64,000 nt of DNA, taken from Fibrobacterota bacterium. Its GTDB lineage: Bacteria > Fibrobacterota > Chitinivibrionia > Chitinivibrionales > Chitinispirillaceae. The notes beneath the pieces were generated by a model, which saw only the letters and a program-made list of their open reading frames with translations, searched no databases and had not been told where the DNA came from. The first letter of the stretch is position 1. Each line of letters opens with the position of its first letter. The translations under genes and the position numbers were made by a program. This document shows, piece after piece, positions 1-8,776 of the stretch. Where the stretch lies: positions 62,001 to 126,000 of the forward strand of contig JAEWVR010000042.1 of assembly GCA_023459055.1 (NCBI GenBank). Reading direction: 5' to 3'.

Positions 1-734
1 ATCTGAAGTTGCTTCTTAACGGTTACGTTTTTCTCGTTTTGCCATGTAATAGTAATGACTCGATCGATTACATAATAATTGAATTCTATTTTTTCGTTTT
101 GCCCACTTTTATTTATCAGTGAAAATGTACCGCGGGTGTTGCTCCCGAAGTGAATATCGGGTTCATATGCGCGGCGTTTCATTTTATACCACCGGCCTAC
201 AATCATTATTTTTAAAAGGCTGTCACTCTGAGGAAAGCCATCATCCAGAACAGAAAATGCTTTTGTCAATCTAAGCGGAGTAAGATCTGAATCGTTGACA
301 ATTACAGCTTTTCTTGCCGGGTCCAGATGAAGTTCAAAAATTATTTCGTTGAATGCTTTAACCATATTACAATCTACGTCTTCTTTTAGTAAAGCGCAGG
401 CGAGATTATGATGTGCGGCGATAAAGGTATTGTCAAATTCAAGTGCAAATTCAAAATATTCAATAGCTTCACCATAACGATTTTTTTTGTAGAGTTGATA
501 CCCCATGTTGTTTAACAGTAGTGCTTTTTGTTTACGGGTAAGGCTATCATTTTCCAGAATCTCCTGGATTTTGGATTTATTGAAATGGGTATTAGGAGGT
601 GAAGCTACTGTTTTTGATGTACCGTCCTGGATTATTTTTTTAATAGATGGCCATCCGAAATATATTCCGACTGAAAGTGATGCACAACAAACACTTATAA
701 CTGTAATCAGAAGTGTCTTTTTAGGTAATTTCAT
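1..734 (-). CDS. TPR-containing membrane-anchored protein, partial (C-terminus outside window)
   Basis: Reading the minus strand from the ATG at 734 gives an open frame of 244 codons that reaches the window edge without a stop. The N-terminus is a signal anchor: MKLPKK, then a hydrophobic stretch around residues 8-27. A Ser/Thr/Pro linker follows, and then a TPR-like helical pair (NNMGYQLYKKNRYGEAIEY, FALEFDNTFIAAHHNLACAL) at about residues 75-115. The part after residue 150 is beta-rich and matches nothing I recognise. TPR proteins usually act as scaffolds; the partner is not evident here. It lies downstream of, and in the same direction as, the PEGA protein (gap 168 bp), so the two may be co-transcribed. 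The function is unknown. Confidence 0.7.
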   Translation of the reverse strand, partial: MKLPKKTLLITVISVCCASLSVGIYFGWPSIKKIIQDGTSKTVASPPNTHFNKSKIQEILENDSLTRKQKALLLNNMGYQLYKKNRYGEAIEYFEFALEFDNTFIAAHHNLACALLKEDVDCNMVKAFNEIIFELHLDPARKAVIVNDSDLTPLRLTKAFSVLDDGFPQSDSLLKIMIVGRWYKMKRRAYEPDIHFGSNTRGTFSLINKSGQNEKIEFNYYVIDRVITITWQNEKNVTVKKQLQ

Positions 735-902
735 ACGCCGGTAAGTTTTTCTGTCTGTCTATAGTTATCTGCATTGAACGGTTTTGCTATCAGTATAAAT
801 ATAGGTTGAACATCAGGATGATGCAAGTATTGATGACCCGGGGATCTGAAAATCCGGGTGTCGCAGACGAACGTTATTGTTAGAGCAATTTTAAAAGAAT
901 GG

Positions 903-1589
903 TCAAAACAAGGTAATAATTCCCAAGCTAGTCAGTAGTGTTGTACCCAGCACAAATCCGGGTATAGCCTGATTATCATGCTTATTATCAAATCCGCGAT
1001 TGAAACTCCAGGTATAGGAACATACTGATGCGACACCGAGGCCTATTTGAAGCCATGCTTTTTTGGTAAGTATCTTTTTACGGAGGTGTTCATTTATAAC
1101 GTAAGGATTATTCTTATCTATGTAGATGTTGTTTTTCTTTAATGGAAGATAACGTTGATTTGGACCTCTGACTTCAAGGGTAAATGTACCCTGAGGTATC
1201 GATTCGTCAATGAGTGGTGTCTTTCCTATAGGAGTTAAAAGAAAAACTTCTGAGTTATCAGGTTTACTGGTTACTGTCAATTTACCATAATCTTTTTGCA
1301 GTGGAACATTTAAAGAGGTTTCGTTATTCCCGGTAATTTCAACAATCTTCGTATAATCAATCTGCTGAGTCTGGTCTTGCAGATAAATCGTATGTTGTCC
1401 TGCAGGTAATGAATACTTTAGCAGTGGTGTTTGCCCGATTAACTGACCATCTATAGAAATTGATGCATTCGGAGGATCTGATGTTACCGTAAGGCTGCCA
1501 TTACCTCCGGCGACTGCAACACTATTAAGGAATAATAAAATGACAAACAGAGATATTAAAAAGTTAGTCTTATATTGTGATGAAAACAT
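903..1589 (-). CDS. Secreted PEGA-domain protein
   Basis: 228 residues. A Sec signal peptide (hydrophobic residues about 9-27, cleavage near VAVAGG) precedes two PEGA-type repeats: GSLTVTSDPPNASISIDG at about 31-100 and GKLTVTSKPDNSEVFL at about 102-165. Each has the typical turn 'P-x-x-A/S-x-V/I' and 'G-x-T-P-L'. The C-terminus holds one or two short hydrophobic segments (about 178-195 and 210-227). PEGA domains are beta-sandwich modules, often found in bacterial surface or envelope proteins next to TPRs, kinases or S-layer anchors. The gene is transcribed away from tssK across a 334-bp gap, so a link to the T6SS is possible but not shown. Confidence 0.75.
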   Translation of the reverse strand: MFSSQYKTNFLISLFVILLFLNSVAVAGGNGSLTVTSDPPNASISIDGQLIGQTPLLKYSLPAGQHTIYLQDQTQQIDYTKIVEITGNNETSLNVPLQKDYGKLTVTSKPDNSEVFLLTPIGKTPLIDESIPQGTFTLEVRGPNQRYLPLKKNNIYIDKNNPYVINEHLRKKILTKKAWLQIGLGVASVCSYTWSFNRGFDNKHDNQAIPGFVLGTTLLTSLGIITLF

Positions 1590-1923
1590 TGCAAAACCCC
1601 CTTTTGAAAAGATAACTTTCGTAAATAATCAAAAAAAACGGGCATCTTTACAAAATGTTTTTTCTGTAATTCCAGTTGATCTTTTTTTTAAACAATTGAC
1701 CATACGAAAAATTTCAATCTGTAACATTAAGTTTTGCTGTAACCCGATATTATAATATATATTAAAAAGATAAGAAATAATTATAATTCTTACAAGTTAA
1801 ATATACAGAAATATGTTTGAATATGGTTGTGTCTATACTAAAAGCAAATACGCAGAAGAAAAGTATTGACACAAGTATGATCTGTATTAATTATGAAATA
1901 CCTGAGAGAAAAGAATACATATT
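1590..1923. other. Divergent intergenic region upstream of the T6SS operon
   Basis: This AT-rich gap separates the PEGA gene (minus) and tssK (plus). The small ORFs that cross it have no family resemblance and are taken as chance. A sigma70-like element at 1866-1894 is listed separately. I see no sigma54 -24/-12 element (GG-N10-GC spacing), although sigma54 drives many T6SS operons. Confidence 0.5.
1866..1894 (+). promoter_or_regulatory. Candidate sigma70-type promoter for tssK
   Basis: A perfect -35 hexamer TTGACA (1866-1871) is followed after 17 bp by AATTAT (1889-1894), a weak -10. Transcription would start about 20-25 bp before the tssK ATG at 1924. The call rests on sequence only. Confidence 0.35.
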
Positions 1924-3267
1924 ATGCTTACCGATAAGGTTATCTGGAAAGACGGACTTTTCGTACTTCCGCAACATTTTCAGCAATTCGAAAGATACCT
2001 GCTGAATATAGTACAGCAGACAAATGCTGTGGCAATGCCGTTACTGTATGGATTTGCATCCTGCTCACTTGATGTAAATCTGTTAAATAAAGGGAAATTT
2101 GCCCTCACTGAAGCTCATGGTATCATGCCTGACGGAACTCCTTTTTGTATACCTCTGAATAACCGGGGCCCGGCAATCCGATCGGTGGAAGAGCATTTCA
2201 GTCATCAGAAAACACACCTTGATGTTTACCTGACGCTTCCTCTGGCACAATCAGGAAGACCGGTATGTTCTGAAAGCAGTTCAGGTGATATACGATACAA
2301 AACGGAAGTAGAAACAATTATTGACGAGATTTCCGGTAGCGCAACTGAAGAGATTGAAATTGGAAAATGCAATTTTTCAGTTCGTTTTGAGGGAGAATCT
2401 CTTGATGCAGTATCTTCGCTCCGTATAGCGCGTCTTAAACGTACGGTCAATAATGGAATTATCATTGATGAGAGTGTTTCACCTGCCTGTGTTGTTATAG
2501 GTGCGTCTAATGGTTACATGAAAAAGTTTGGAGCACTTCTTGCGGAACTTCATGTGAAAAGTGCAGAGTTACTTAAAGGCAGAAAGCAACTTTCAAATAT
2601 CTTTTCCATTTCGACACCTGAACAAATTGCGAATCAGTTTCTTCTCACGATTTTAACAACACATATACCTTTGCTTGATCATTTTTATCAACGGGCATCA
2701 CAGGTTCATCCTTACACCGTATACTGTCAGGTTGGGCAACTTGCCGGAGCACTTCAGGCGTTTGGTCCGGACAATGAAATTTCCCCATTACCTTCTTATG
2801 ATCATGATGACCCCTGCCATTCTTTGAATAGTATGCATTCATTGATTCATGCAATTTTAATGTCTGATTATTCATCCAGAAGCATACAAATTCCAATAGA
2901 GAGAACTGCTGACGCAACATACCTTAGTGTAGTTAATGATGCATCATTGTTTATACAGGGAGAGTTTTATCTCGGTCTTAGTGCAGATGCATCTCATGAA
3001 ACAATCATTAACACTGTGCGACGTTCCATTAAGATGACATCACGTGATGAGTTGTCACGTCTGACCATAGGTGCATTACCCGGACTACGCCTTGAACCGG
3101 TAAATCCACCCGCTGATCTGGCTACAAAAAAAGATTATCTCTATTTCAATCTTATTCGGGAAGGTGCTCATTGGCAGAAAATACAGAACGCAAACAATAT
3201 TGCCTTCTATTTTCCCGGTACGTTACAAAATCTTTCAATGGAATTACTGGCCATAAAAATGAGGTAA
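1924..3267 (+). CDS. tssK: T6SS baseplate protein TssK
   Basis: 447 residues, the usual TssK length. The N-terminus carries the family signature KDGLFVLPQHFQQFERYL (usual form 'W-x-E-G-[ML]-F-L-x-P-Q-H-F-Q'), and the C-terminal half has the IPIERTADATYLSV and GALPGLRLEPV segments typical of the neck and head domains. TssK links the T6SS baseplate (TssE-F-G-VgrG) to the membrane complex (TssL/TssM) in the cytoplasm. It is the first gene of a plus-strand run, with tssL starting 9 nt after its stop. The start is the first ATG of the conserved N-terminus, preceded by a purine-rich GAGAGAAAAG. The identification is secure from sequence and context. Confidence 0.95.
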   Translation: MLTDKVIWKDGLFVLPQHFQQFERYLLNIVQQTNAVAMPLLYGFASCSLDVNLLNKGKFALTEAHGIMPDGTPFCIPLNNRGPAIRSVEEHFSHQKTHLDVYLTLPLAQSGRPVCSESSSGDIRYKTEVETIIDEISGSATEEIEIGKCNFSVRFEGESLDAVSSLRIARLKRTVNNGIIIDESVSPACVVIGASNGYMKKFGALLAELHVKSAELLKGRKQLSNIFSISTPEQIANQFLLTILTTHIPLLDHFYQRASQVHPYTVYCQVGQLAGALQAFGPDNEISPLPSYDHDDPCHSLNSMHSLIHAILMSDYSSRSIQIPIERTADATYLSVVNDASLFIQGEFYLGLSADASHETIINTVRRSIKMTSRDELSRLTIGALPGLRLEPVNPPADLATKKDYLYFNLIREGAHWQKIQNANNIAFYFPGTLQNLSMELLAIKMR

Positions 3268-3276
3268 GGATTTGCG

Positions 3277-3999
3277 ATGCTGAATAATCTGGAAAAAACC
3301 ATTTCTACCTACACACTCAATATCAATTTGAGCAAACTGATGGATCCAACAGTTTCTATCAGTACACTGTGCAACGATATATTTCTGATTATTATCAGTA
3401 TGCGGGAGCAGCAGGATCTCGGGACACCGGAATCGCTTCGTAAATTTCTAAAACTCTATATTGAAATGTTTGTAAAGAACTGTGATGAAATGGGAATTGA
3501 CCCAAGAATTATAGAATCAGTTAAATTCGCATTAATTGCACTTATTGATGAAACGGTACGGAGTATTCCGGGAAAATGCTCTGATTTCTGGAACGCACGG
3601 CCACTTCAATCTGAATATTATGATGAACAGATTGCCGGTGAAAAATTTTTTGAAGATCTACGGGAGCTTATGTCTGACCCTCATTCCAATTATGCAACAC
3701 TGGAAACTTTTTTCTATTGTCTTGCATTGGGATTTCAGGGGCAATATCTTGGAAAAACAGAGGAAAGAGAAAAGGTCATTCACCAATTGGCGACTGTACT
3801 GATTAAAACCCGGATGCAAACCAGACATAATCGTAAAAAGCCGGCTGCAGGTTTAAAAAAATCTCCGCGTGTTGCATATTTCGTACCGAACTGGCTAATA
3901 ACATCAGTTGCCGTTGCAGCAGCTCTGGTTATATGGTTTGGCACATCGGTTTCCATCCGGTCACTATCACAAAAACCGATAACGTTACAAATGAATTAG
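3277..3999 (+). CDS. tssL: T6SS inner-membrane protein TssL (DotU family)
   Basis: 240 residues. The cytoplasmic DotU/TssL helical domain covers about residues 10-185, with family motifs FALIALIDETV, EYYDEQIAGEKFF and FFYCLALGFQGQYLG. A basic stretch follows, then one C-terminal membrane helix (about 208-225, ITSVAVAAALVIWFG) and a short tail. This is the plain DotU type without a peptidoglycan-binding OmpA extension. TssL partners with TssM in the membrane complex; tssM lies some 29 kb away at 32993, so the membrane complex is encoded in two places. It follows tssK with a 9-nt gap. Confidence 0.93.
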   Translation: MLNNLEKTISTYTLNINLSKLMDPTVSISTLCNDIFLIIISMREQQDLGTPESLRKFLKLYIEMFVKNCDEMGIDPRIIESVKFALIALIDETVRSIPGKCSDFWNARPLQSEYYDEQIAGEKFFEDLRELMSDPHSNYATLETFFYCLALGFQGQYLGKTEEREKVIHQLATVLIKTRMQTRHNRKKPAAGLKKSPRVAYFVPNWLITSVAVAAALVIWFGTSVSIRSLSQKPITLQMN

Positions 4000-4042
4000 T
4001 CTTCCGAAAAGAATGATCATCATTAAGGAATAAAAATTTATA

Positions 4043-5878
4043 ATGGATATAATGACTCCTCATCAACTGGTCGAAACTGCACTCGATGCATTAAACCGTG
4101 CAGCTGCTATGGTTGAACAAAATGAGGAGAATCGTATTGTTATTTCGGGAATCGAAAAGGCCTCAGTACTTCTCAGGACTATTGTTTCGTCAATACCAGA
4201 AACCGGTATTGAAAAAAATGGGCAGGAACAGGATGGTTATGTTTACAAGCCAGTAATATTTGACATAGATGCAATGTTAATGCCGATTCCGGGAAATAAC
4301 CCGGTCGGAATAAATGCACGACTTTCCGGAGATGTCAATAATCTGCTGAGTTATGTTTTGAACCGGATGCGCGTTGACAATTTTCAGCCGGATTACTCAG
4401 GATTATTTACAAAAGCAAAACAGCTCCTTATGGAACAAACCAAAGACCTCGGGATCGCCGTACGTCTTATCGAAGCTGGAACAGAAAAATATGGTTTTAC
4501 CGCTGTAGCAGATGGTTTGATTCTCATAAATGGATTGTTTTCCAATTTCTGGGACGGGCTTTATCCTCAAAGTGACGATGGGGATTTGGAAGCACGGGCA
4601 AACGAACTTGAAAAACTGGAGGAGTTACTGATTGCCAGATTAAATACCCGTTATGGACAATTGCATGAATATTCTCCACAGTACAACGATCAGGCGGCTG
4701 CAGAGCATGATGCCACAATATTTAAAATAATAACTGAACAGTTTGACAAACTCGAAAAAACCATACAGGAACATTTCGATGACCAGGCTCCCAACCTCAA
4801 TGAACTCCGAAATCATCTGTGGGGTTTCAGGGGTCGGATCGATTTACAATGCGATATATTCAGACAAAACATTAATCAGGAGAATATGGCAGTCAGACTG
4901 GAGAAAGAACAATCAATTAATGCTGTTTTTGAAACTTTTGAGAGAGAATATGAACAGAGTAAAATGGCTGATATTCCAGTTGATTCCGGTATTGTAAGTC
5001 TGGAACCAAAGGATATTGCTGATGCTGCTGTTAGAATTGACACATGTGCAAATTACTTTGTGGAAAAAACACCTCGTGATCCACTGGGATATCTGATACA
5101 CCGGACCTGTAAATGGTTCACTAATACATCATATGACAGTCACGGCAGTATTGATGAAGGTAGACGCAGCAAAATCATAGAAGCATTTTCTTTGCAGCAA
5201 TGGAGCGATGTTTTAAGGGAATCAGAAAGAGCGTTTACAGAAGGCGGCCATCGCTGGCTGGATCTGCAACGGTTCCAGGTTGCAGCTGTACAGGGTCTTG
5301 GAACAGACTACAACACAGTTGCCCATTTTATCACCACTGCAACAGTCGATTATGTATCTGCAAATCGCAAATTACTGGATGAAAAAATGGAAGATGGCAC
5401 TCCATGCGCATCACCTGAAACAATTGAATGGATACGGACAGAGATGGCAAACAGGGGTAGTGGACAAAGTAGCAATATATTTGGCGGCAGATCGTATTCT
5501 TTCTATGTAAACGAATTGGAACAGGCCGATGAGTTGGCAGCTAAAGGCTGTGCCGGTGCAGGAATGAGCTTGTTACATTCGCGTTTACAACAGGCATCAT
5601 GCAGACGTGAACAGTTTTTATGGAGGATAATACTCGCTGAGTTCTGTCTTAGAAACGGTCTTAAGGAGATCGCTCTGGCTGCTATTGATCATCTGGTAGA
5701 GAATGTTGAAAAATATAATCTTCTTGAATGGGAAGATCCTGAACTTTTTGCACGTGTTTACAAGATTGGATATTCGGGATACCGTAGCCTTGGAGAAAAA
5801 AAAGCGCCAGTGGAAAAACTTGAATTTTTTCACAGGCGGATTTGCCTGTATGATCCAAAATATACCATTGCATCATGA
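4043..5878 (+). CDS. tssA: T6SS protein TssA (ImpA N-terminal domain)
   Basis: 611 residues. The ImpA_N region begins at about residue 68 (VFDIDAMLMPIPGNNPVG), followed by helices with the family's 'DLGIAVRLIEAGTEKYGF..ADGLILINGLFSNFWDGLYP' pattern around 135-180. A long helical middle and C-terminal region follows (VEKTPRDPLGYLIHR, EAFSLQQWSDVL, GGHRWLDLQRF), resembling the C-terminal halves of long TssA proteins. TssA caps or primes sheath and tube assembly at the baseplate. The start ATG at 4043 has AAGGAAT upstream. It is 43 nt after tssL and precedes the sheath genes, consistent with a structural operon. Confidence 0.9.
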   Translation: MDIMTPHQLVETALDALNRAAAMVEQNEENRIVISGIEKASVLLRTIVSSIPETGIEKNGQEQDGYVYKPVIFDIDAMLMPIPGNNPVGINARLSGDVNNLLSYVLNRMRVDNFQPDYSGLFTKAKQLLMEQTKDLGIAVRLIEAGTEKYGFTAVADGLILINGLFSNFWDGLYPQSDDGDLEARANELEKLEELLIARLNTRYGQLHEYSPQYNDQAAAEHDATIFKIITEQFDKLEKTIQEHFDDQAPNLNELRNHLWGFRGRIDLQCDIFRQNINQENMAVRLEKEQSINAVFETFEREYEQSKMADIPVDSGIVSLEPKDIADAAVRIDTCANYFVEKTPRDPLGYLIHRTCKWFTNTSYDSHGSIDEGRRSKIIEAFSLQQWSDVLRESERAFTEGGHRWLDLQRFQVAAVQGLGTDYNTVAHFITTATVDYVSANRKLLDEKMEDGTPCASPETIEWIRTEMANRGSGQSSNIFGGRSYSFYVNELEQADELAAKGCAGAGMSLLHSRLQQASCRREQFLWRIILAEFCLRNGLKEIALAAIDHLVENVEKYNLLEWEDPELFARVYKIGYSGYRSLGEKKAPVEKLEFFHRRICLYDPKYTIAS

Positions 5879-5918
5879 AACTGTTTTCGCACGGTTATCC
5901 TGAGCTGTAAAGGATCTG

Positions 5919-5947
5919 TTGACGTCAGTAAACCAAGATAACAATAT
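5919..5947 (+). promoter_or_regulatory. Candidate internal promoter before tssB
   Basis: TTGACG (5919-5924), a 17-bp spacer and CAATAT (5942-5947) sit in the 107-bp gap between tssA and tssB. An extra promoter here would let sheath and tube proteins, needed in large amounts, be made independently of tssKLA. Sequence-only call. Confidence 0.3.
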
Positions 5948-5985
5948 AGTAAAGACAATGTCATTTATTGAAAGGAGCCACTTCT

Positions 5986-6501
5986 ATGCCTGAGAGCAAG
6001 CAAAAAAAACTCGAACGGGTACGTCCGCCGAAGGTACAGATTTCCTATGAAGTAGAGACCCTTGACGCAATAGTAAAAAAGGAACTCCCTTTTGTAATGG
6101 GTGTTATTGCTGACCTTAGTGGTGACAATGAAGTAAAGGACGCAAAAGGGCGACCCGTCAAGATAAATGAAAGGAAATTTTCTCAGATAGACAAGGATAA
6201 TTTTAATACCATCCTCAATGGTTGTAAGCCCAGAGCAACCTTTCGTGTGGCGGATAAGCTATCAGGGGAAGCTGGAAAAACAATGAACATCGATCTTGAA
6301 TTCCAGCATATAAATGATTTTCACCCTGAAAAAATTGCTGAAAAAATCGAACCTATGCGTAAACTGATGGAGGCACGGCGCCGTCTTGCATCACTCAAGC
6401 AGAAGATGGACGGGAATACCGATCTTGAGAATAGCCTTAATGAAATTCTTAAAAATGTTGATGTGCGGAAACAAATTAAAGCATCACTTGGGGCAAATTA
6501 A
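5986..6501 (+). CDS. tssB: T6SS contractile sheath small subunit TssB (VipA)
   Basis: 171 residues from the ATG at 5986, which has a strong AAAGGAG at 5971-5977. The upstream in-frame TTG at 5968 overlaps this site and is not used. The protein shows the TssB pattern: RVRPPKVQISYEVET near the N-terminus, KKELPFVMGVIADLSG, then FRVADKLSG and the C-terminal LRKLMEARRRLASLKQKMDG region. TssB and TssC polymerise into the cytoplasmic contractile sheath around the Hcp tube. tssC follows 51 nt later. No ClpV gene, whose product normally recycles contracted sheath through the TssB or TssC N-terminal helix, is in this window. Confidence 0.95.
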   Translation: MPESKQKKLERVRPPKVQISYEVETLDAIVKKELPFVMGVIADLSGDNEVKDAKGRPVKINERKFSQIDKDNFNTILNGCKPRATFRVADKLSGEAGKTMNIDLEFQHINDFHPEKIAEKIEPMRKLMEARRRLASLKQKMDGNTDLENSLNEILKNVDVRKQIKASLGAN

Positions 6502-6552
6502 AAATATCCAAAAATCCCCAATCATAAATTTACTAAATAAGAGAGGCTGATA

Positions 6553-8037
6553 ATGAGTGAAGAAAATATAGAGGTGTTGTCGCAGGAACGTTCTGTATCA
6601 GATACATCCGCTACGCAGGACATTATTGAACAGGTTCTCAGCAGCATGGATCTGACCCAGAAGCGGGTCAAGGATGAGCTTAACGAATATATAGATTCGC
6701 TTATGAAAGGGCAGACTGTTGCTGATGATGCGCTTAAGGCGATTGACATTCAGATAGCACGGATCGATGAGCTTCTTTCCGCTCAGATGAATGAGATACT
6801 GCATAATGAAAAGTACCAGAAAATCGAATCTGCATGGCGCGGACTTAAATATCTTGTTGATCAGAGTGAAACTAATGAAATGCTCAAAATAAAGGTGATC
6901 AATATCTCTAAAAAAGATCTTTTGAAGGATCTGAGCAATGCAGTGGAATTCGATCAGAGCAGTATGTTCAAGAAAATCTATGAAGAGGAATTCGGAACTG
7001 CCGGTGGATCACCTTTTGGAGCGCTTGTCGGCGATTACACATTTAATGTCGGCGACAATGAGGACATGACGATTCTTGAACATATGTCAGGAATCGCTGC
7101 GGCATCACATGCTCCCTTTATTACTGCTCCATCGCCAAAATCATTTGGATTTGAGAGTTTTGAGCAATTGGGGGATCCCCGTGATTTATCTGCAAAATTC
7201 GACAAGTCTACAAACCCGGAAATGATGCGCTGGTCAGCATTTCGCGATTCTGATGATTCCAGGTATGTCGGACTTTGCATGCCAAGAATTCTGCTTCGTC
7301 TCCCTTATGGCGACAACGGAGAAAAAGTTGACACATTCAATTTTCAGGAAGCGGTGGACGGTACTGATCACTCGAAATATCTATGGGGAAATGCTGCCTG
7401 GGCAATGGCCGCACGCATGACCGATGCATTTTCGAAATATGGCTGGTGCGTTAATATAACCGGACGTGAGGGTGGAGGTACTGTTGAGGGACTTCCGATA
7501 CATACATTCAAAACCGACACAGGTGATATCTCCTATAAATGTCCAACCGAAATTGCTATTACCGACAGGCGTGACAATCAGCTTGACAATCTCGGATTTA
7601 TACCTTTGTGTCACTATAAAGATACCAATTATGCGGTATTTTTCAAGACTCATTCGGCACAAAAACCTGTCAAGTATGACAACCCTGAGGCTACTGCAAA
7701 TGCAGAGCTTTCGGTACATCTTACGTACTTAATGGCAGTTTCGCGTTTTGCACATTACATGAAGGTAATTTTACGTGATAAACTGGGAACATTGCAGGAA
7801 GGTGAAGATATTGAAATGTTCCTCAATAAGTGGTTTTCGATGTATACCCTTGCAGACCCGACAGGTGCCGGCGAAAAACTGAAATCAGAAAAACCGCTTC
7901 GTGAGTTCAAGGTCTCGATCAGACCGGTTGAAGGTAAGCCCGGATCATATCAGGCCGATGTTCACCTGCGTCCACATTATCAATTGCAGGATATAAATAT
8001 GAGTCTGCATCTGGTTGCAACGGTACCTAAGAAATGA
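6553..8037 (+). CDS. tssC: T6SS contractile sheath large subunit TssC (VipB)
   Basis: 494 residues, standard length. Hallmarks are KYQKIESAWRGLKYLVDQ, FGALVGDYTF, the glycine-rich middle WGNAAWAMAARMTDAF and ITGREGGGTVEGLPIHTF, and the C-terminal RFAHYMKVILRDKLG. It pairs with TssB to form sheath protomers. The ATG has AGAGAGG about 8 nt upstream. It sits between tssB and hcp in the same orientation and is 63 nt from hcp. Identification is secure. Confidence 0.96.
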   Translation: MSEENIEVLSQERSVSDTSATQDIIEQVLSSMDLTQKRVKDELNEYIDSLMKGQTVADDALKAIDIQIARIDELLSAQMNEILHNEKYQKIESAWRGLKYLVDQSETNEMLKIKVINISKKDLLKDLSNAVEFDQSSMFKKIYEEEFGTAGGSPFGALVGDYTFNVGDNEDMTILEHMSGIAAASHAPFITAPSPKSFGFESFEQLGDPRDLSAKFDKSTNPEMMRWSAFRDSDDSRYVGLCMPRILLRLPYGDNGEKVDTFNFQEAVDGTDHSKYLWGNAAWAMAARMTDAFSKYGWCVNITGREGGGTVEGLPIHTFKTDTGDISYKCPTEIAITDRRDNQLDNLGFIPLCHYKDTNYAVFFKTHSAQKPVKYDNPEATANAELSVHLTYLMAVSRFAHYMKVILRDKLGTLQEGEDIEMFLNKWFSMYTLADPTGAGEKLKSEKPLREFKVSIRPVEGKPGSYQADVHLRPHYQLQDINMSLHLVATVPKK

Positions 8038-8100
8038 TGTGTCGTTTTGTAACGATGCTCGGTTCATTAAATTCATCATACAAATAAAAAGGAGCCTGAT

Positions 8101-8598
8101 ATGGCATTCGATGCGTATTTTAAACTTGACGGTGTAGAAGGACAGGCAGAAGATTCAAAGCATGAGAAATGGATTCAACTGCTTAGCTACAACCATTCAA
8201 TTTTTAATGAAACCACAGGAATGCATAGTTCCGGTGGTGCTCACATGGGCGGTCGTGTTCAGCATAATGATATTGTGCTTGCCAAACAAATCGATGGCAC
8301 AAGTCCGATGCTTATGCTCGCCTGCTGCCAGGGAAAATCTCATCCTACAGCGACCATTGAGCTGGTCAGGGCCGGTGCATCAGGGAATGATGCAATTCCC
8401 TATCAGAAAATTGAATTGACCGATGTTGTAATTAAGTCCGTTTCTCCGGTAGGTGCAGATGGATCAGCTTTTCCAACAGAAACTGTGGCGTTGACATATG
8501 CAACAATCAAATGGACAGTGACAAAAACCGGAAAAGATGGAAAACCTGCAGGTGAAATTGTGAGCGGCTGGGATCTCAAAAAGAATACCAAGCTGTAA
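8101..8598 (+). CDS. hcp: T6SS inner-tube protein Hcp (TssD)
   Basis: 165 residues with the Hcp1-type start AFDAYFKLDGVEGQ and the strand sequence W-I-Q-L-L-S-Y-N-H-S. GGRVQHNDIVLAKQIDG and the terminal VSGWDLKKN are also typical. Hexameric rings stack into the tube that is pushed out with VgrG/PAAR. A very strong ribosome site AAAAAGGAG (8088-8096) precedes the ATG, and a stem-loop lies just downstream, both fitting high expression. It is unrelated to the hybrid-cluster protein, also called Hcp, at 43.4-45.0 kb. Confidence 0.95.
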   Translation: MAFDAYFKLDGVEGQAEDSKHEKWIQLLSYNHSIFNETTGMHSSGGAHMGGRVQHNDIVLAKQIDGTSPMLMLACCQGKSHPTATIELVRAGASGNDAIPYQKIELTDVVIKSVSPVGADGSAFPTETVALTYATIKWTVTKTGKDGKPAGEIVSGWDLKKNTKL

Positions 8599-8621
8599 GA
8601 ATCGGGTATATATTTTTTATC

Positions 8622-8659
8622 GTGATATCATGGTTACAAAGTGGCAACCGTGATATCAC
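8622..8659 (+). terminator. Stem-loop after hcp
   Basis: A 14-bp stem (GTGATATCATGGTT at 8622-8635 with AACCGTGATATCAC at 8646-8659, one G-U pair) closes a 10-nt loop and is followed by ACTTTTT. It lies 24 nt after the hcp stop and fits partial termination or 3'-end protection of the tssB-tssC-hcp message. Confidence 0.6.
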
Positions 8660-8674
8660 TACTTTTTAATATGC

Positions 8675-8768
8675 ACGCCCCCTAAATCCCCCGCAGGGGG
8701 ACTTGAGAAGAAGGCTAAAAACATTATTATAATCCTTTGAAGTCCCCCTTCGGGGGATTTAGGGGGCG
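8675..8768. repeat. Nested palindromic repeat between hcp and tssE (REP/MITE-like)
   Basis: Two 29-bp arms (8675-8703 and 8740-8768) are inverted copies with one mismatch, starting CGCCCCCTAAATCCCCC. Each arm also contains its own small hairpin (CCCCCGCAGGGGG on the left, CCCCCTTCGGGGG on the right). The loop between them is about 36 nt and AT-rich. Its G+C-rich runs stand out from the surrounding sequence. Similar short CCCCTAAATCCCCC palindromes are scattered in many bacterial genomes as REP-type elements. The right arm ends 8 bp before the tssE ATG and contributes the AGGGGG that serves as its ribosome-binding site. No other copy was noticed in this window. Confidence 0.75.
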
Positions 8769-8776
8769 AGAAAAAT

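Noticed and set aside
505..744. 79-codon plus-strand ORF
   Set aside because: It lies antisense to the open TPR-protein frame on the minus strand, which has a signal anchor and TPR pattern.
5968..5985. TTG start extending TssB by six residues
   Set aside because: It overlaps the AAAGGAG site that serves the ATG at 5986.
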